64,000 bases of DNA from Shewanella baltica. Lineage in GTDB: Bacteria; Pseudomonadota; Gammaproteobacteria; Enterobacterales; Shewanellaceae. Below the pieces are notes generated by a model. The model had not been told where the DNA came from. It did no database searches and saw nothing but the letters and a program-made list of their open reading frames with translations. Both the position numbers and the translations under genes were made by a program. Numbering within the stretch: the stretch's first letter is position 1; each line of letters begins with the position of its first letter. Below, in pieces: positions 10,058 through 20,021 of the stretch. The stretch lies in NCBI RefSeq assembly GCF_900456975.1, contig NZ_UGYM01000002.1, forward strand, positions 3,038,001-3,102,000, read 5' to 3'.

Positions 10058-11503
10058 TTAAATAGAAGCTTGAGATACCTGCAAACCTAGTCCATTCGAC
10101 TTAAGAATAAAGCTCTTTTCAACCCACAGCCCAATCGCCATAACCAGTTGCTCGTTATAGAACACGAAACCGACCTTTTCACGTACCCAAGGCGGAACGC
10201 CAAACTCTTGCCACAGTTTCTTTAATTCTCGGCCCTTGCCACGGGAATGGGGATGACAGCGACATTGCCCCGCAAGTTGATAACGCACACTCACCACTTC
10301 ATCTGGCCGAGGAAAGCGAGCTCTAGGCCCTTGTTTAGAGGCACTGAGACGTATCGGCTCACCACATGTAACCTCCGCAGGTTTCACGTCTAATTGAGTA
10401 ACGTCCAATTGAGTAACGTCGCCCTGCACTAACGGATTTAGGAGCTGCGAAGGAAATGTCCAGCTCGCAGGTTTAACATGACGCGGGCGGGCGTGATACT
10501 TAAATAAATACACTTGATTGGCAAAGCGGCGGATTTCACATTCACCGACACGAATATGGACTTTGGCATCATCTTTCGCGGTTAAAAGCTGAGTGATCAT
10601 CTGATTAAGCTGCACCTTTGATGGCAAGGCAAAACCTTGTGATTCGATAAAACCCCGCAACAGTAGCGCTTGCCAGTCGGCTGACTGCTCGGCAAAACCA
10701 TCGAGCTTGAATACACTTTGAGTATGGTAAGGCGCTTGAGTTAACCATAAAGATAAACGTTCACTGACCTGCACATCCAACGTTGCCTGTTGCTCAGCGC
10801 ACAATGCCGCGCTGCGACTCGCGGTTGTCGCAATACTCAGCCAGCGCGCTTTCAAGCGGGGAATGATTTCTAAACGTAAAAAATTACGATCGTACTTATC
10901 GTCTTGATTACTTTCATCTTCGATATGCACTAAGCCTTGCTGTTTCGCGTAGACTTCAATTTGCTCACGGCTGATATCCAATAACGGACGCAGTTGTCTG
11001 CCTTGTGCTAATGCTTGTACTTGGCCCATGGCCGCCAGCCCCTTCGGGCCCTGACCACGTTTCAGCGCCAATAGGATAGTTTCCAGCTGATCATCTTCAT
11101 GATGGGCCGTCAGCAACACATCATTTGCACTTAAATGCCGTTCAATCGCTTGATAACGGACTTTTCGTGCTTCTGCTTCAAGGCTTAATCTGGGTCCGCG
11201 ATTAACAGTCACTCGCTCAACTGTCACCGGCAAACCATAATGTTGACCGCGCTCAAGACAATGCTGCGCCCAAGAATCAGCGTTATCACTTAAGCCGTGG
11301 TGCACATACACCAGTTGATAGCTAAACTCGGGATGTTGCCGCGCAAACTGACTTAAGCCAAAGGCTAAGACTTCGGAATCAACCCCGCCACTGTAAGCCA
11401 GCACTAACTTGCAGTCAGGCGCTAAAGACTGCGCTGTCAAAAAAGCACTAATATGCGCGCTGAGATCGCAAGCTGCCAATGGCTCGTCAAACTTAGCCGA
11501 CAT
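10058..11503 (-). CDS. tilS: tRNA(Ile)-lysidine synthase TilS
   Basis: The protein has 481 residues. The PP-loop ATP-pyrophosphatase signature SGGVDS is at 38-43, followed by HHGLSDNAD and AHHEDDQLET, diagnostic for TilS. The C-terminal substrate-binding domain ends with the PPWVREKVGFVFYN region. TilS adds lysine to C34 of the AUA-reading tRNA-Ile2 using ATP, which switches both its codon and its amino-acid identity. The gene follows dnaE by 41 bases on the same strand. A 15-base tandem duplication (10391-10420) gives a repeated VTQLD segment in a variable linker. In E. coli accA lies between dnaE and tilS; it is absent here. Confidence 0.95.
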   Translation of the reverse strand: MSAKFDEPLAACDLSAHISAFLTAQSLAPDCKLVLAYSGGVDSEVLAFGLSQFARQHPEFSYQLVYVHHGLSDNADSWAQHCLERGQHYGLPVTVERVTVNRGPRLSLEAEARKVRYQAIERHLSANDVLLTAHHEDDQLETILLALKRGQGPKGLAAMGQVQALAQGRQLRPLLDISREQIEVYAKQQGLVHIEDESNQDDKYDRNFLRLEIIPRLKARWLSIATTASRSAALCAEQQATLDVQVSERLSLWLTQAPYHTQSVFKLDGFAEQSADWQALLLRGFIESQGFALPSKVQLNQMITQLLTAKDDAKVHIRVGECEIRRFANQVYLFKYHARPRHVKPASWTFPSQLLNPLVQGDVTQLDVTQLDVKPAEVTCGEPIRLSASKQGPRARFPRPDEVVSVRYQLAGQCRCHPHSRGKGRELKKLWQEFGVPPWVREKVGFVFYNEQLVMAIGLWVEKSFILKSNGLGLQVSQASI

Positions 11504-11544
11504 AGGTTAATTTCATCTGTTTGCACCTAAGACATTCGCCAACA

Positions 11545-14500
11545 TTAGAATAAAATTCTCACCTTGTTTGGCCCGAGCAGCGATTCAAGCGAGAGCATCA
11601 AGTCATCGGTCGGATTCACTCGCCAAGCATCGGCGAGTCTAAATTGACCTTTGGCTTGGGCTTGAGTGTAGTTGATCACCACAGGCACGGCGCCGTTACG
11701 CCACGGGCTTAAGGCTTGCTCGAAGGTATCGAGGGCTGATGGCGTTAACTCACTGCCATCCATATCGATTTCTAGCGCCTTAGCAAAGTGACTTCGCGCC
11801 TCACTGATGTCGATAATGTTACGCGCCGTCATGCGGTTGCCGCCAGCAAAATCATCGTAACTCACCTCACCTTCACAAATGAGGATGCGGTCTTTTTCCA
11901 GCAGATGATTAAACTTTTCAAAGGCTTCGGTAAACAACATGATCTCAAGCCGCGCGCTCTTATCGTCAAGCGTCAACAGGCCCATTTTCGAGCCGCGCTT
12001 AGTCAACATCACGCGTGTTGCCACCACTAAACCCGCAGCCTTGGCTGTTTTACCGCGCTCGGTAGGATGCACATCTTTTAAACGGCCGGACGTGTAATGC
12101 TTAAGCTCTTTTAAATATTGATTGATCGGATGACCAGTCAAATACAAGCCTAAGGTTTCGCGCTCGCCTTCGAGCCAAATTTTATCCGGCCAAGGAGTAC
12201 ATTCAACAAACTGCTGCTTACTGTCTTCGGGTTCACTGTTGAGCAAACCAAACATATCGTGTTGGCCAATCGCCTCGGCTTTAGCATGTTGATCGGCGGC
12301 GCGAATCGCTTCGGGCAAGGTAGCCATCATTGACGCACGGTGCGGCCCAAGATTGTCTAAGGCGCCCGCGCAGATCAGCTTTTCAATCACGCGTTTATTG
12401 AGTTTTTTCAAATCGATGCGGGCACAGAAATCGAATAAATCGACAAAGGGGCCGTCTTTACGCGCCTCTAAAATCGATTCAACTGGGCCTTCGCCCACAC
12501 CTTTGATGGCGCCGATGCCATAAACAATGCGCAGATCATCATCGACGGTAAATTTGAACAAACCTTTGTTCACATCCGGCGGAATAAGCGGCAAGCCCAT
12601 ACGCTCACATTCATCGACCAAGGTCACAATTTTATCTGTGTTATCCATATCGGCCGACATTACCGCCGCCATAAACTGCGCAGGAAAATGGGTTTTAAGC
12701 CATAAGGTCTGATAGGAAACCAGCGCATAAGCGGCGGAGTGGGATTTGTTAAAACCGTAGCCGGCAAACTTTTCCACTAAGTCGAAAATCTTCATCGACA
12801 AGTCGCCATCGACGCCGTTATTGATTGCGCCTTCTTTAAAGATACTGCGCTGCTTGGCCATCTCTTCGGGCTTTTTCTTACCCATAGCACGGCGCAGCAT
12901 ATCGGCGCCGCCAAGGGTGTAGCCCGACAGCACCTGCGCAATCTGCATCACCTGCTCTTGATACAGAATAATGCCGTAGGTCGGCGATAATAGTTCTTTT
13001 AATGATTCATGCTGGTACTGAGAATCTGGGTACGAGACTTCCTCGCGCCCATGCTTACGTTCGATAAAGTTATCTACCATGCCCGATTGCAACGGCCCCG
13101 GACGGAATAGTGCCACCAGTGCAATCATGTCCTCGAAACAGTCGGGCTGCAGACGCTTAATCAAATCCTTCATACCGCGGGATTCGAGCTGGAATACCGC
13201 CGTGGTTTCATACTTTTGCAGCAAACGGAAACAGGCGGGATCCGTGAGTGAAATCGCCTCAATCCGTATTGGTTTGCGCCCGTTTTTCACTTCGACCTTG
13301 TTCACCATCTCGAGCGCCCAGTCGATAATCGTCAGGGTTCTTAATCCCAAGAAGTCGAACTTAACCAGCCCTGCAGTTTCAACGTCGTTTTTATCAAATT
13401 GTGTTACTGGGTTTTTGCCTTCTGCATCGCAATAGAGCGGCGCAAAATCGGTAATTTTTGTCGGTGCGATCACCACACCACCGGCGTGCTTACCAGCGTT
13501 ACGGGTTACGCCCTCGAGCTTACGGCACATGTCGATCAGATCTTTGACGTCTTCATCGGCATCATAGGATTCTTGCAACGCTGGCTCGACTTCAAAGGCT
13601 TTCGCCAGTGTCATGCCAGGTTCAGGGGGAATTAGTTTTGAGATCCGGTCAACGAAACCATAGGGATGACCGAGCACACGGCCAACGTCGCGGATAACCG
13701 CTTTTGCCGCCATAGTACCGAAGGTGATGATTTGCGATACCGCTTCACGGCCGTATAACTCGGCCACGTGGTCGATCACTTCATCGCGTCTATCCATGCA
13801 AAAATCGACGTCAAAGTCGGGCATAGAGACCCGCTCAGGGTTCAAGAAGCGTTCAAACAGTAAGTCAAACTCGAGCGGATCTAAGTCGGTGATTTTAAGC
13901 GCATAGGCCACAAGTGAACCCGCACCCGAACCACGACCAGGACCAACTGGTATACCGTTATCTTTACCCCATTGGATGAATTCCATTACGATCAAGAAGT
14001 AACCAGGGAAGCCCATCTGGTTGATTACTTTGAGTTCGATATCAAGTCGTTCGTCGTATTCGCCCCGTTTCTCGGCGCGCACTTCAGGGTTCGGGAACAA
14101 AAACTCGAGCCGCTCTTCAAGGCCCTTCCTCGAGCAATCGACCAGAAAGTCTTCGATGGACATATCGCCCGTCGGGAAGTTGGGCAGGAAATACTCGTAC
14201 AAACGAATCGTCACGTTACAACGTTTAGCGATTTCGACACTGTTCGCCAGCGCCGCGGGAATGTCGGCAAATAGCTCGCACATTTCCTCTTCGCTGCGTA
14301 AGTACTGCTGTTCACTGTACTTTTTAGGACGGCGCGGATCGGCAAGGGTAAAACCATCGTGGATCGCGACCCGAATTTCATGGGCGTCGAAATCCTCAGG
14401 TTTAAGGAACACGACCTGATTGGTTGCGACCACAGGAATGCCTTTCTCCTGCGCTAAGATCACTGCCATGTGTAGATAACGCTCTTCGTCTGGGCGGCCG

Positions 14501-15018
14501 GTACGGATAAGTTCGAGAAAATATCGATCGGCGAAATGTGTCTGATAAAACTCACATAAAGATTCAACCTGAGTGCTATTACCCTTGAGGAGCGCCTTAC
14601 CCAGATCGCCCTCTTTGGCGCCTGATAACAGCAAAATGCCTTCGTTATAAGTGAGTAACCACTCTTGGTCGATCACCACACGCCCAGCAACTTGGCCACG
14701 CAAATAAGCCTGACTGATAATTTGGGTCAGATTCTGATAACCAATATTGTTCATCGCAATTATGGTCAAGGCGCATAATTCGCCTTCGAATCCAGGCACT
14801 TGCATCCAAAAATCGGCGCCGATAATCGGCTTGATCCCCGCACCATGGCAACCACTGTAAAACTTAACCAAACCACAAAAGTTGTTTTGGTCAGTCAGGG
14901 CGACAGCCGCCATTCCCTGCGCTTCCACCTGCGCCAAAATCGGCTTAACCTTGGCCACGCCATCGGTCATAGAGAAGTCACTGTGGACACGAAGATGCAC
15001 AAAACGAGGATCGGACAT
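11545..15018 (-). CDS. dnaE: DNA polymerase III alpha subunit
   Basis: The 1157-residue replicative polymerase starts [17 protein letters not shown], closely matching the E. coli N-terminus. Order of domains: PHP domain (about 1-270), palm with the catalytic [12 protein letters not shown] acidic cluster near residue 400, fingers and thumb with the GVVIAPTKI and [13 protein letters not shown] motifs, then an OB-fold ([20 protein letters not shown]) and the C-terminal tau-binding region. It synthesises DNA within the Pol III holoenzyme. I chose the ATG at 15018 by homology; an in-frame extension to 15051 has no family counterpart. No strong ribosome binding site is seen, so it may depend on coupling with rnhB upstream. 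Confidence 0.97.
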   Translation of the reverse strand: MSDPRFVHLRVHSDFSMTDGVAKVKPILAQVEAQGMAAVALTDQNNFCGLVKFYSGCHGAGIKPIIGADFWMQVPGFEGELCALTIIAMNNIGYQNLTQIISQAYLRGQVAGRVVIDQEWLLTYNEGILLLSGAKEGDLGKALLKGNSTQVESLCEFYQTHFADRYFLELIRTGRPDEERYLHMAVILAQEKGIPVVATNQVVFLKPEDFDAHEIRVAIHDGFTLADPRRPKKYSEQQYLRSEEEMCELFADIPAALANSVEIAKRCNVTIRLYEYFLPNFPTGDMSIEDFLVDCSRKGLEERLEFLFPNPEVRAEKRGEYDERLDIELKVINQMGFPGYFLIVMEFIQWGKDNGIPVGPGRGSGAGSLVAYALKITDLDPLEFDLLFERFLNPERVSMPDFDVDFCMDRRDEVIDHVAELYGREAVSQIITFGTMAAKAVIRDVGRVLGHPYGFVDRISKLIPPEPGMTLAKAFEVEPALQESYDADEDVKDLIDMCRKLEGVTRNAGKHAGGVVIAPTKITDFAPLYCDAEGKNPVTQFDKNDVETAGLVKFDFLGLRTLTIIDWALEMVNKVEVKNGRKPIRIEAISLTDPACFRLLQKYETTAVFQLESRGMKDLIKRLQPDCFEDMIALVALFRPGPLQSGMVDNFIERKHGREEVSYPDSQYQHESLKELLSPTYGIILYQEQVMQIAQVLSGYTLGGADMLRRAMGKKKPEEMAKQRSIFKEGAINNGVDGDLSMKIFDLVEKFAGYGFNKSHSAAYALVSYQTLWLKTHFPAQFMAAVMSADMDNTDKIVTLVDECERMGLPLIPPDVNKGLFKFTVDDDLRIVYGIGAIKGVGEGPVESILEARKDGPFVDLFDFCARIDLKKLNKRVIEKLICAGALDNLGPHRASMMATLPEAIRAADQHAKAEAIGQHDMFGLLNSEPEDSKQQFVECTPWPDKIWLEGERETLGLYLTGHPINQYLKELKHYTSGRLKDVHPTERGKTAKAAGLVVATRVMLTKRGSKMGLLTLDDKSARLEIMLFTEAFEKFNHLLEKDRILICEGEVSYDDFAGGNRMTARNIIDISEARSHFAKALEIDMDGSELTPSALDTFEQALSPWRNGAVPVVINYTQAQAKGQFRLADAWRVNPTDDLMLSLESLLGPNKVRILF

Positions 15019-15070
15019 AATTAGGATTATCTTTGAATAGCAGGTTAACAATAACTAGAAAGCAGACTAA

Positions 15071-15101
15071 CAAAGTCACGCAGCCAGAGCCAGTGACTTT
15101 G
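15071..15101 (-). terminator. Inverted repeat between rnhB and dnaE
   Basis: A 9-bp perfect inverted repeat (CAAAGTCAC/GTGACTTTG, 13-base loop) lies in the 118-base gap between the end of rnhB and the start of dnaE. On the transcribed (minus) strand the stem is followed only by a T-poor tract, so it is more likely an attenuator or mRNA-stabilising hairpin than a full terminator. Confidence 0.4.
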
Positions 15102-15136
15102 CCGGATAACGGAAACTATAGTGCTAAAAGCAGCGC

Positions 15137-15769
15137 TTACAGTCCCAGTAATGCCTTGACAGGTTTGAAACTTTTACGATATTGGTCAAACACACCATGT
15201 TCGGCTATGGCCTCAAAATGCGCCTTAGTTGGATAGCCTTTATGTTTTGCAAAACCGTATTGCGGATAAGCGGCATCGAGCACGTCCATCTCGCGGTCCC
15301 GCGTCACTTTCGCGATGATCGAAGCGGCGCTGATGCTGGCAATCAAACCATCGCCTTTAATGATGCTGTGGCTGGTAAGCTCTGCGCCATTATGGGCAAC
15401 AAAGATGGGGCTACGATTGCCATCCACAAGCACAAGCTCAGGGGCAATATTAAGCCCAGCAACCGCACGCTGCATCGCCAACATAGTGGCGTGCAGAATA
15501 TTCAGCTCATCGATTTCAGCAGGACTGGCGCGGCCAACGTGATAACACAAAGCTTTATCACAAATCTCATCGAACAGGGCTTCGCGGCGTTTCTCACTGA
15601 GTTTTTTAGAATCATTCAGACCACTGATGGGCTTGTTTGGATCTAAAATCACAGCGGCAGTGACCACATCGCCGACTAAGGGGCCGCGGCCAACTTCATC
15701 CACTCCGGCAATTAAACCCGTTGAAAAGGCGAGCAAATCGGCTTCGGTTAAACTTTTATAGATTGCCAC
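15137..15769 (-). CDS. rnhB: Ribonuclease HII
   Basis: The 210-residue protein carries the RNase HII signature [15 protein letters not shown] (about 22-36), the catalytic Asp-Glu pair of the DEVG motif, a further conserved aspartate in LVDGNR near 114, and [12 protein letters not shown]. It cuts RNA in RNA-DNA hybrids and removes single misincorporated ribonucleotides. The start is a GTG at 15769 that shares one base with the lpxB stop codon (TAGTG), indicating translational coupling. The gene order lpxB-rnhB-dnaE is the same as in E. coli. Confidence 0.95.
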   Translation of the reverse strand: MAIYKSLTEADLLAFSTGLIAGVDEVGRGPLVGDVVTAAVILDPNKPISGLNDSKKLSEKRREALFDEICDKALCYHVGRASPAEIDELNILHATMLAMQRAVAGLNIAPELVLVDGNRSPIFVAHNGAELTSHSIIKGDGLIASISAASIIAKVTRDREMDVLDAAYPQYGFAKHKGYPTKAHFEAIAEHGVFDQYRKSFKPVKALLGL

Positions 15770-16947
15770 TAATGAGCCTCCTGCAATTTAGCATGAGTGT
15801 GTTTAGGCTCAACCAGCGCCATTACCGCCTCGGCGGCTTTTAAACTCGCATCACGGCGTAATACTTGGTGCAGAGCTTCAAACTCGGCTTTAAGCGGCGC
15901 AAAATCGCGATTGAGCTCAAGGGTGACTGCCGCCGCAATTTTCTCTGGGGTGCAATCTTCTTGAATGAGTTCTGGGACGAGATCTTTTCCTGCAAGCAAA
16001 TTCGGTAACGAGAAACGCTCCACCTGCATCATGCGCTTAGCAATGCGATAGGTTATCGGGCTCACGCGATAAGCCACCACCATAGGACGCTTGACCAGCA
16101 TGGCTTCTAAGGTCGCTGTGCCAGATGCCAATAAAATCCCATCGGCTGCCGTCATCACTTCACGCGACTGGCCTTCAATCATGTGGATTTCAAGATCCGG
16201 CGCAAAATCCTTCAGCGCTTGCTCAAATTGGTCACGACGTTTTTGATTCACCAGCGGCGTCACAAAACGTATATCGGGGAAATTTTGTCTAATCAATAAA
16301 GCTGCTTTTACAAAAGGCTCGGCCAGTTGCTTTAACTCACCGCCGCGGGAACCGGGCAGAATCGCTAAGTATTCAGCATCGGCATCTAATCCAAGCAAGG
16401 CACGGGCTGCTGCCTTATCGCTTTGCATGGGAATATCGTCGGCCAAGGTATGACCCACAAAGGTACAAGGCACCTGATGCTGATCGTAAAAGGCTTTCTC
16501 AAAAGGCAACAACGACAACACCATATGAGTGGCTTTGGCGATTTTGAATATCCGCTTTGGACGCCACGCCCACACAGACGGGCTCACATAATGGACCGTC
16601 TTAATGCCACGCGCTTTGAGTTTAAGCTCGAGGCCAATATTAAAATCCGGTGCATCGATACCAATAAAACAATCGGGCTTAAGCGCGGTAATCTCTTTAA
16701 TCAGGGAGGAACGTACTGTTAATAAACGAGGCAAACGGGATAGCACTTCAACAATTCCCATCACGGCGAGTTCTTCCATCGCAAACAGGGATTTAAAGCC
16801 AAGGGCTTCCATGCGGGGACCACCAATACCGACAAAATGCGCATCGGGATGAGTCTTTTGCAGCGCCGCCATTAAACCTGCGCCTAAAATATCGCCCGAG
16901 AGTTCTCCGGCAACCATGGCAAACACTAATGGAGTTTTATTGCTCAT
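15769..16947 (-). CDS. lpxB: Lipid-A-disaccharide synthase
   Basis: This 392-residue GT-B-fold glycosyltransferase of family GT19 begins [19 protein letters not shown], where the conserved VAGE-SGD motif fits the family spacing. Further family blocks are [19 protein letters not shown] and [10 protein letters not shown]. It condenses UDP-2,3-diacylglucosamine with lipid X to form the lipid A disaccharide at the inner membrane. I chose the ATG at 16947 by N-terminal homology; another ATG at 16965 is in frame. It sits 220 bases after lpxA with a terminator between, so it seems to begin a separate lpxB-rnhB-dnaE-tilS transcript. Confidence 0.95.
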   Translation of the reverse strand: MSNKTPLVFAMVAGELSGDILGAGLMAALQKTHPDAHFVGIGGPRMEALGFKSLFAMEELAVMGIVEVLSRLPRLLTVRSSLIKEITALKPDCFIGIDAPDFNIGLELKLKARGIKTVHYVSPSVWAWRPKRIFKIAKATHMVLSLLPFEKAFYDQHQVPCTFVGHTLADDIPMQSDKAAARALLGLDADAEYLAILPGSRGGELKQLAEPFVKAALLIRQNFPDIRFVTPLVNQKRRDQFEQALKDFAPDLEIHMIEGQSREVMTAADGILLASGTATLEAMLVKRPMVVAYRVSPITYRIAKRMMQVERFSLPNLLAGKDLVPELIQEDCTPEKIAAAVTLELNRDFAPLKAEFEALHQVLRRDASLKAAEAVMALVEPKHTHAKLQEAH

Positions 16948-17123
16948 AAACCAATCATGTCTCATGAATGAATGACATTGGATGACGGGGCGAACAACAG
17001 CTAAAACGCATCATGCCAAGCCATCCTGCTGTAAATTAATGATTAAGCTCATTGATGGTTGAATGCACAAGGACATTACTAACGACAACGTCTAACCACC
17101 CAATAGGCTTAAGCCAATAATAC

Positions 17124-17147
17124 AAAAGGGCATAAAAATGCCCTTTT
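17124..17147. terminator. Bidirectional terminator between lpxA and lpxB
   Basis: A 10-bp perfect stem AAAAGGGCAT/ATGCCCTTTT closes over a four-base A-rich loop and ends in a T run on both strands. It lies 20 bases past the lpxA stop and about 180 bases before the lpxB start, so it should end or attenuate the long rpsB/bamA/lpxA transcript. Confidence 0.8.
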
Positions 17148-17167
17148 GTTGTCGTGTGGTCATCAAG

Positions 17168-17938
17168 TTAGCGAATAATGCCGCGACTCGATGACTTTAC
17201 AAATTCAAGGAACAATTTCACTTGCTCATCGCTCTGCGCATCTTCTGCTAGGGCTTCCATCGCTTCGTCAACTGTTAAGCTGCTGCGATATAAGGTCTTA
17301 TAAGCACGACGCACCGCCAGCTGGCTTTCTTTAGAAAAACCACGACGTTTCATGCCTTCGCTGTTTAAACCGCGTGGAATCGTCGGTTGACCCGCCGCCA
17401 TCACAAAGGGAGGTACATCCTGCAGCACTAAAGAACACCCTGCAGTAAACGCATGGGCACCGATATGCACAAACTGGTGAACACCTGTCATGCCGCCTAA
17501 AATCGCCCAATCACCCACATGTACGTGACCCGCGATAGAAGCGTTATTGGCCATGATCACATTGTCGCCGACCACACAGTCATGGGCGATATGTACATAG
17601 TTCATAAACAGGTTGTTCGACCCAATACGCGTCTCACTGTTATCTTGGACTGTACCGCGGTGGATAGTCACGTTTTCACGGATGACGTTATTGTCACCAA
17701 TGATCAGTCGTGTGGGTTCGCCAGCGTACTTTTTGTCTTGGCACTCTTCGCCTACTGAGGCGAATTGAAAAATACGATTACCATTGCCGATAATCGTTGG
17801 GCCTTTAACAACCACATGGGAACTCAACCAACAATCATCGCCAATTTCAACGCCTGCACCGATATAGGTCCAAGGGCCAATGGTGACGTTATTGCCAATT
17901 TTTGCATCGGGATGCACAAACGCTAATGTATCTATCAC
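17168..17938 (-). CDS. lpxA: UDP-N-acetylglucosamine acyltransferase
   Basis: The 256-residue left-handed beta-helix protein is built from hexapeptide repeats. The segment YVHIAHDC (about 115-121) holds the catalytic histidine of LpxA, and [17 protein letters not shown] is the family acyl-chain region. It transfers a 3-hydroxyacyl chain from ACP to UDP-GlcNAc, the first step of lipid A synthesis. It starts at a GTG (17938) overlapping the fabZ TGA as GTGA, so it is translationally coupled to fabZ. It is slightly shorter than the E. coli enzyme (262). Confidence 0.96.
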   Translation of the reverse strand: MIDTLAFVHPDAKIGNNVTIGPWTYIGAGVEIGDDCWLSSHVVVKGPTIIGNGNRIFQFASVGEECQDKKYAGEPTRLIIGDNNVIRENVTIHRGTVQDNSETRIGSNNLFMNYVHIAHDCVVGDNVIMANNASIAGHVHVGDWAILGGMTGVHQFVHIGAHAFTAGCSLVLQDVPPFVMAAGQPTIPRGLNSEGMKRRGFSKESQLAVRRAYKTLYRSSLTVDEAMEALAEDAQSDEQVKLFLEFVKSSSRGIIR

Positions 17939-18399
17939 TGACTAATCTCTCTGCGGGCACACATGATTTCAGCGGAACAAACCACTTCACCATCCACTTT
18001 GGCCTCACCGTAGAAGACGCCAATCCCGCGGCGCTCTTTAATCATTTTGACATCAAAATGGATTTGATCACCTGGCTCAACGACACGTCTAAAACGCGCA
18101 TTGTCGATACCAGCAAAGTAATACAACACCCCTGGAGGTGGCACATCACTGCTCATGGTTTTAAAGGCTAACAGGCCAGTTGCCTGTGCCATGGCTTCTA
18201 AAATAAGCACGCCAGGCATCACAGGCTGAATCGGGAAATGTCCCTGAAAAAATGGCTCATTTATTGAAACGTTTTTAATCGCCTGCAGACTGACACCTGG
18301 GGTGTAGTCAAGCACACGATCGATCAATAAGAATGGATATCTATGGGGCAGATATTTAAGTATTTCTTTAATATCCATAGTGTTCATTTGATTAGACAC
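17935..18399 (-). CDS. fabZ: 3-hydroxyacyl-ACP dehydratase FabZ
   Basis: The 154-residue hot-dog-fold protein has the FabZ signatures [13 protein letters not shown] (about 17-29) and [21 protein letters not shown]54 and E68 are the catalytic pair. It dehydrates 3-hydroxyacyl-ACP during fatty acid elongation and competes with LpxA and LpxD for the same substrate pool. The GTG start at 18399 has GAGGA nine bases upstream and gives an N-terminus equal in length to E. coli FabZ; internal ATGs at 18387 and 18378 are less likely. Confidence 0.96.
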   Translation of the reverse strand: MSNQMNTMDIKEILKYLPHRYPFLLIDRVLDYTPGVSLQAIKNVSINEPFFQGHFPIQPVMPGVLILEAMAQATGLLAFKTMSSDVPPPGVLYYFAGIDNARFRRVVEPGDQIHFDVKMIKERRGIGVFYGEAKVDGEVVCSAEIMCARREISQ

Positions 18400-18430
18400 G
18401 AACCGAGTTCCTCAAATTGCCTTGGAGCAA

Positions 18431-19456
18431 TTAATCTGGTGTTTTTAAATTTTTTTCCAACGTTTTAACACGCTGGAACAGTTCATCTAACTGACGGAAA
18501 CGAACTGTGTTTTTACGCCAAAGTTTATTGTCCATTGCCACTGTGGCAGAAGAGTATAAACCGGGCTCACGCATATTAGTGGTAATATTGGTAGCACCAG
18601 ACACATGCACACCATCGGCAATGCTCAAATGACCTGCGATGGCACAACTACCGCCAATAATGCAATATTTACCAATAGTGACACTGCCAGCGATAGTCGT
18701 ACTACCAGCGATAGCGGTATTTTCACCGATAATATCGTTATGGGCAATTTGTACTTGGTTATCGATAATCACCCCATCGTGGATCTCGGTATGGCCTAAT
18801 GCACCGCGATCTACCGTTGAATTAGCACCTATTTCAACCCGATCGCCGATACGAACGCCGCCCGTTTGTGGGATTTTAATCCACTGACCGCGATCATTGG
18901 CATAACCAAAACCATCGGAGCCTAATACGGCGCCCGAATGGATAATACAATCTTGTCCTAAATGCACATCGTGATAGACAGTGACATTAGCCCACAAACG
19001 CGTTTTTGAGCCAATAACCACATCTTGTCCGAGCACGACACCGGCACCTATCTGGACATTTTCACCTAAAATGACGTTCGCACCAATAACCGCATTCGCC
19101 CCAATCGCAACACCTTCACCTATATGGGCAGAAGCGTCAATTTGAGCCGAAGGATGGATACCCACCGCCGCTTTAGGCGTAGTGTCCAAATACTGGGCAA
19201 CACGGGCAAAACCGACATAAGGATCTTTTACAATTAACGCAGTACCTTGATAATCCTGCGCATCTTTAGCTGACAATAACACCGCACTCGCTTGAGTTGC
19301 CTCAAGCTGAGAGCGATATTTACTGTTGGCTAAAAAAGAGATTTGACCTGCTTTGGCATGTTCTAAGGTCGCCACACTATTAATAATTAGCGTTTCGTCG
19401 CCTTGAATATCACCGTCTAGTAACAGGCCTAGCTCTTTTAAAGTCACACTATTCAT
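18431..19456 (-). CDS. lpxD: UDP-3-O-(3-hydroxyacyl)glucosamine N-acyltransferase
   Basis: This protein of 341 residues has an N-terminal uridine-binding domain (about 1-100), a long left-handed beta-helix of hexapeptide repeats (about 105-310) and a C-terminal helix (LDELFQRVKTLEKNL). DNQVQIAHND contains the catalytic histidine of the family. It adds the N-linked hydroxyacyl chain in the third step of lipid A synthesis. It lies three bases after skp and 31 bases before fabZ, a tight operon, from an ATG at 19456. Confidence 0.96.
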   Translation of the reverse strand: MNSVTLKELGLLLDGDIQGDETLIINSVATLEHAKAGQISFLANSKYRSQLEATQASAVLLSAKDAQDYQGTALIVKDPYVGFARVAQYLDTTPKAAVGIHPSAQIDASAHIGEGVAIGANAVIGANVILGENVQIGAGVVLGQDVVIGSKTRLWANVTVYHDVHLGQDCIIHSGAVLGSDGFGYANDRGQWIKIPQTGGVRIGDRVEIGANSTVDRGALGHTEIHDGVIIDNQVQIAHNDIIGENTAIAGSTTIAGSVTIGKYCIIGGSCAIAGHLSIADGVHVSGATNITTNMREPGLYSSATVAMDNKLWRKNTVRFRQLDELFQRVKTLEKNLKTPD

Positions 19457-19459
19457 CTA

Positions 19460-19966
19460 TTACTTGCCTTTGCTTAAGGCTTCAACCACTTTGCCACTGA
19501 TGTCAGCGTTAGGCTTAACATAAATGACTGCACCACGTTGTAATACCAAATCATATTGGTCTTTTTCAGCGATAGTGTTGATGGCTTTTTGCACTTTAAC
19601 TAACAGTTTATTTTGCTCTTCACCTTGGCGACGACGTAAGTCTTCATCCAATGCTTTGCCTTTTAACTGATATTCAGATTTTAGCGATTCCATTTTACGA
19701 ACCAGTTCCGTTTTTTGTGCATCGTTCATTAACGCACCGTCACGTTGCTGCTTCTCCATTAGAGAGCGCATTTCTTCTTGCATTTTTTGGACATCAGCCA
19801 TGCGATCGCCAAACTCTTTCTTCAGAGATTGAGAGATCTGCTCACGTTGTGGCAGCTGTTCGAACACAGCGCCCATATCCACTACGGCAATTTTCTCAGC
19901 ATGTGCCATTAACGGCGCGCCTAACAAAACTAACGTCATCAGCGCGCGATTTACCATCTTGTTCAA
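19460..19966 (-). CDS. skp: Periplasmic chaperone Skp/OmpH
   Basis: The 168-residue protein has a cleavable signal peptide (about 1-23, ending AHA-EK), the conserved KIAVVDMGAVF strand, and a long charged helical region typical of the tentacles of the Skp trimer. It holds unfolded outer-membrane proteins in the periplasm and hands them to the BAM complex, whose gene bamA is immediately upstream. The TTG at 19966 has AGGAG six bases upstream and is preferred to the ATG nine bases further in. Confidence 0.92.
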   Translation of the reverse strand: MNKMVNRALMTLVLLGAPLMAHAEKIAVVDMGAVFEQLPQREQISQSLKKEFGDRMADVQKMQEEMRSLMEKQQRDGALMNDAQKTELVRKMESLKSEYQLKGKALDEDLRRRQGEEQNKLLVKVQKAINTIAEKDQYDLVLQRGAVIYVKPNADISGKVVEALSKGK

Positions 19967-20021
19967 AATAAACTCCTTGTTACCTTGTTATAGTCAGCAA
20001 AACTTGCCGAGTGTATGCCTT

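Noticed and set aside
15182..15646. 154-codon plus-strand frame opposite rnhB
   Set aside because: rnhB is unambiguous on the other strand and this frame has no family similarity or ribosome binding site.
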